Shown: positions 12,084-13,317 of the stretch, in pieces
Layout: each line of letters begins with the position of its first letter
Numbering within the stretch: the stretch's first letter is position 1
Assembly: GCA_900545875.1 (NCBI GenBank)
Contig: URAQ01000019.1
Span: forward strand, 1 to 13,317
DNA length: 13,317 nucleotides
Source: an uncultured Collinsella sp.
GTDB taxonomy: Bacteria; Actinomycetota; Coriobacteriia; Coriobacteriales; Coriobacteriaceae
Direction of reading: 5' to 3'
Program-made: the position numbers and the translations under genes
Notes under the pieces: model-generated
Told to the model about the DNA's origin: nothing
Database searches by the model: none
What the model saw: the letters and a program-made list of their open reading frames with translations, nothing else

Positions 12084-13317
12084 CTACATACGCCCCAATT
12101 CGCCCACGATATGGCCCACGCGGTCCTCGGGCTCCTTGACCTCGACGCCGTTGTAGCGGAAGAACCGCGCCGGGTCGTGCATCAAGTCCTCGAGCGGCAC
12201 CAGCACAAAATCGCGCTCGCCGATCAGCGGATGCGGCAGGCGCAGCTTTTTGCCGCCGTGGGTCTCGCCGTCCATCCAGAGCAGGTCCAGGTCGATGGTG
12301 CGCGGACCGTTGGCCTTGGCCTTTTTGGAGCGGTCGCGCCCCAGCTCAGCCTCGATCTTCATGAGTTCATCGAGCAGCACCAGCGGCGCCAGCTCGGTCT
12401 TGATCTCGATGACGGCGTTGGCAAACGCGTCCTGGCGCGTCTCGTAGGCCGGCTCGCTCTCGTAAATCTTGGAGGAGTTGGACACGCAGGTGAGTGGAAT
12501 CTCGGCGATCATCTCGCGCGCAGCGCGGATGTTGTCGCAGCGATGCCCCAGGTTGGAGCCCACAGCCACAAACGCGCGGCGCGGCTGCGGCTTGGCAACC
12601 GCCCAGTAACCGTTCAGGAACTGCGCAAAACCCGCGGCGTCGTGCACGCGCACGATGTTCGCACCGGCCTGGATGGCGCCCAGGCACACGCCAAACGTGG
12701 CGGCATCGCGCGCGGCGGCCTCGGTCACGCCCGAGACAGCACCCACAAAACGCTTGCGCGACACGGCGCACATGAGCGGATAGCCCAGTGACGCCATCTT
12801 GGCAGTCTCACGCTGGATGACGATGTCCTCGTTAGCCGACTTACCAAAGCCCGGGCCAGGATCGATGCAGATGCGGTCGCGCGACACGCCGGCATGGATG
12901 AGTGTGCGGGCCTGGTCGGACAGAAAGCCCATGACGCGGCGCATGATGGGCGCCGAATCGGGCAGGGTAAAGCGGCGGAGCTGAGAGGTGGGCACGTAGG
13001 CCTCCTCGCGGCGGGCGCTGCGGCGCATCATGGCGGCCAGGCGGTCATTGGACTCCGATGCGGCCTCGGTGGCCTCGGGCGCGGCCTCGGGCGCGGGCGC
13101 GACGGTCTCGGCGGCAGCAGCCTGCTCGGCGGCCGGCGTCTCCTGCCCCAGCTCGGTTGCAGGCTCGGACGTGGGCTCCGGCTCGCCAAACGGCAGTGAG
13201 GGCTGTACCACACCGCCCGGAAGCTTGGCCTCAACCTTGGGCTCGCCCAGCAACTTGCCGCGACGGCGACGGGCCGGCTTCTCGGCCTCGCGCGCGGCCT
13301 CGGCAGCCGCTTCGCGT
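12084..13317 (-). CDS. folK: Fused dihydropteroate synthase / HPPK (FolP-FolK), N-terminus outside window
   Basis: This is a bifunctional folate enzyme. FolK pyrophosphorylates 6-hydroxymethyl-dihydropterin and FolP joins the product to p-aminobenzoate. The frame is open to the window edge, so the start is not seen; a TTG at 13253 is only an in-frame codon. Counting from that TTG, the DHPS C-terminal half is at about 104-215 (DPGPGFGK 131-138, SRK 165-167, RVHD 202-205). HPPK starts near 226 (AFVAVGSNLGH) and includes GPRTIDLDLLW (316-326) and LPHPLIGERDFVLVPL (339-354). Residues 1 to about 88, plus at least 21 more codons upstream ending in an Arg-rich RRRRGK, are low-complexity Pro/Ala/Glu sequence and lie where the middle of the DHPS barrel would be expected. 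The DHPS N-terminal half should be beyond 13317; if it is not there, only FolK is complete. The next gene follows without a gap. Confidence 0.9.
   Translation of the reverse strand, partial: REAAAEAAREAEKPARRRRGKLLGEPKVEAKLPGGVVQPSLPFGEPEPTSEPATELGQETPAAEQAAAAETVAPAPEAAPEATEAASESNDRLAAMMRRSARREEAYVPTSQLRRFTLPDSAPIMRRVMGFLSDQARTLIHAGVSRDRICIDPGPGFGKSANEDIVIQRETAKMASLGYPLMCAVSRKRFVGAVSGVTEAAARDAATFGVCLGAIQAGANIVRVHDAAGFAQFLNGYWAVAKPQPRRAFVAVGSNLGHRCDNIRAAREMIAEIPLTCVSNSSKIYESEPAYETRQDAFANAVIEIKTELAPLVLLDELMKIEAELGRDRSKKAKANGPRTIDLDLLWMDGETHGGKKLRLPHPLIGERDFVLVPLEDLMHDPARFFRYNGVEVKEPEDRVGHIVGELGRM

Noticed and set aside
11352..12791. Plus-strand open frame of 479 codons
   Set aside because: It is antisense to the ligase-like and folP-folK genes, which have clear family motifs on the minus strand.

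Overview
The window looks like chromosome of a high-GC anaerobic Gram-positive bacterium, most probably a Coriobacteriia member such as Collinsella. This is inferred from three things: the codon and GC bias of the core genes, an Ech-like membrane [NiFe]-hydrogenase beside a large flavin/Fe-S ene-reductase, and alanine-rich low-complexity tails on several proteins. It was not tested by any database search. Every gene except coaX lies on the minus strand, so minus-strand operons read from high to low coordinates.

Positions 1-5087 hold a minus-strand operon for a group 4 (Ech/formate-hydrogenlyase-type) energy-converting [NiFe] hydrogenase. In transcription order it encodes a 960-residue membrane protein that fuses a NuoL/EchA-like proton-pumping module to a NuoH/EchB-like module, then a NuoB/EchC-like Fe-S small subunit, a NuoC/EchD-like subunit with a long Ala-rich tail, and the NuoD/EchE-like catalytic large subunit, cut by the window edge. 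The genes overlap or sit within 12 bp of each other and each has a strong Shine-Dalgarno sequence. Upstream (5088-5371) there is a probable promoter and a 12-bp direct repeat that could be an operator.

Positions 5372-5767 encode a small double-HTH protein resembling the OrfA of IS3/IS150-type elements. No DDE partner is visible. It has its own terminator and a possible promoter, and is followed by an AT-rich gene-free stretch (5777-6105). Positions 6217-8247 encode an Old Yellow Enzyme/FadH-type oxidoreductase (FMN, 4Fe-4S, FAD, NAD(P)) ending at a clear intrinsic terminator.

The gene-free stretch 8254-8741 holds the most striking non-coding structure: four regularly spaced 55-bp palindromic units (eight copies of a 16-mer in alternating orientation, with an invariant 9-bp core). 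A minus-strand initiator tRNA (fMet) gene follows, with its promoter and terminator. On the plus strand comes coaX (type III pantothenate kinase).

Positions 9884-11285 form what looks like an accessory cassette. An AAA_14/DUF4143 ATPase gene of lower GC is bracketed by near-identical 43-bp palindrome-containing direct repeats, with a third, diverged copy in its leader. The right end (11382-13317) carries a minus-strand pair: a folP-folK fusion (partial, with a long low-complexity insertion inside the DHPS part) and, directly abutting it, a biotin-protein-ligase-like protein that seems to have lost its catalytic motifs.
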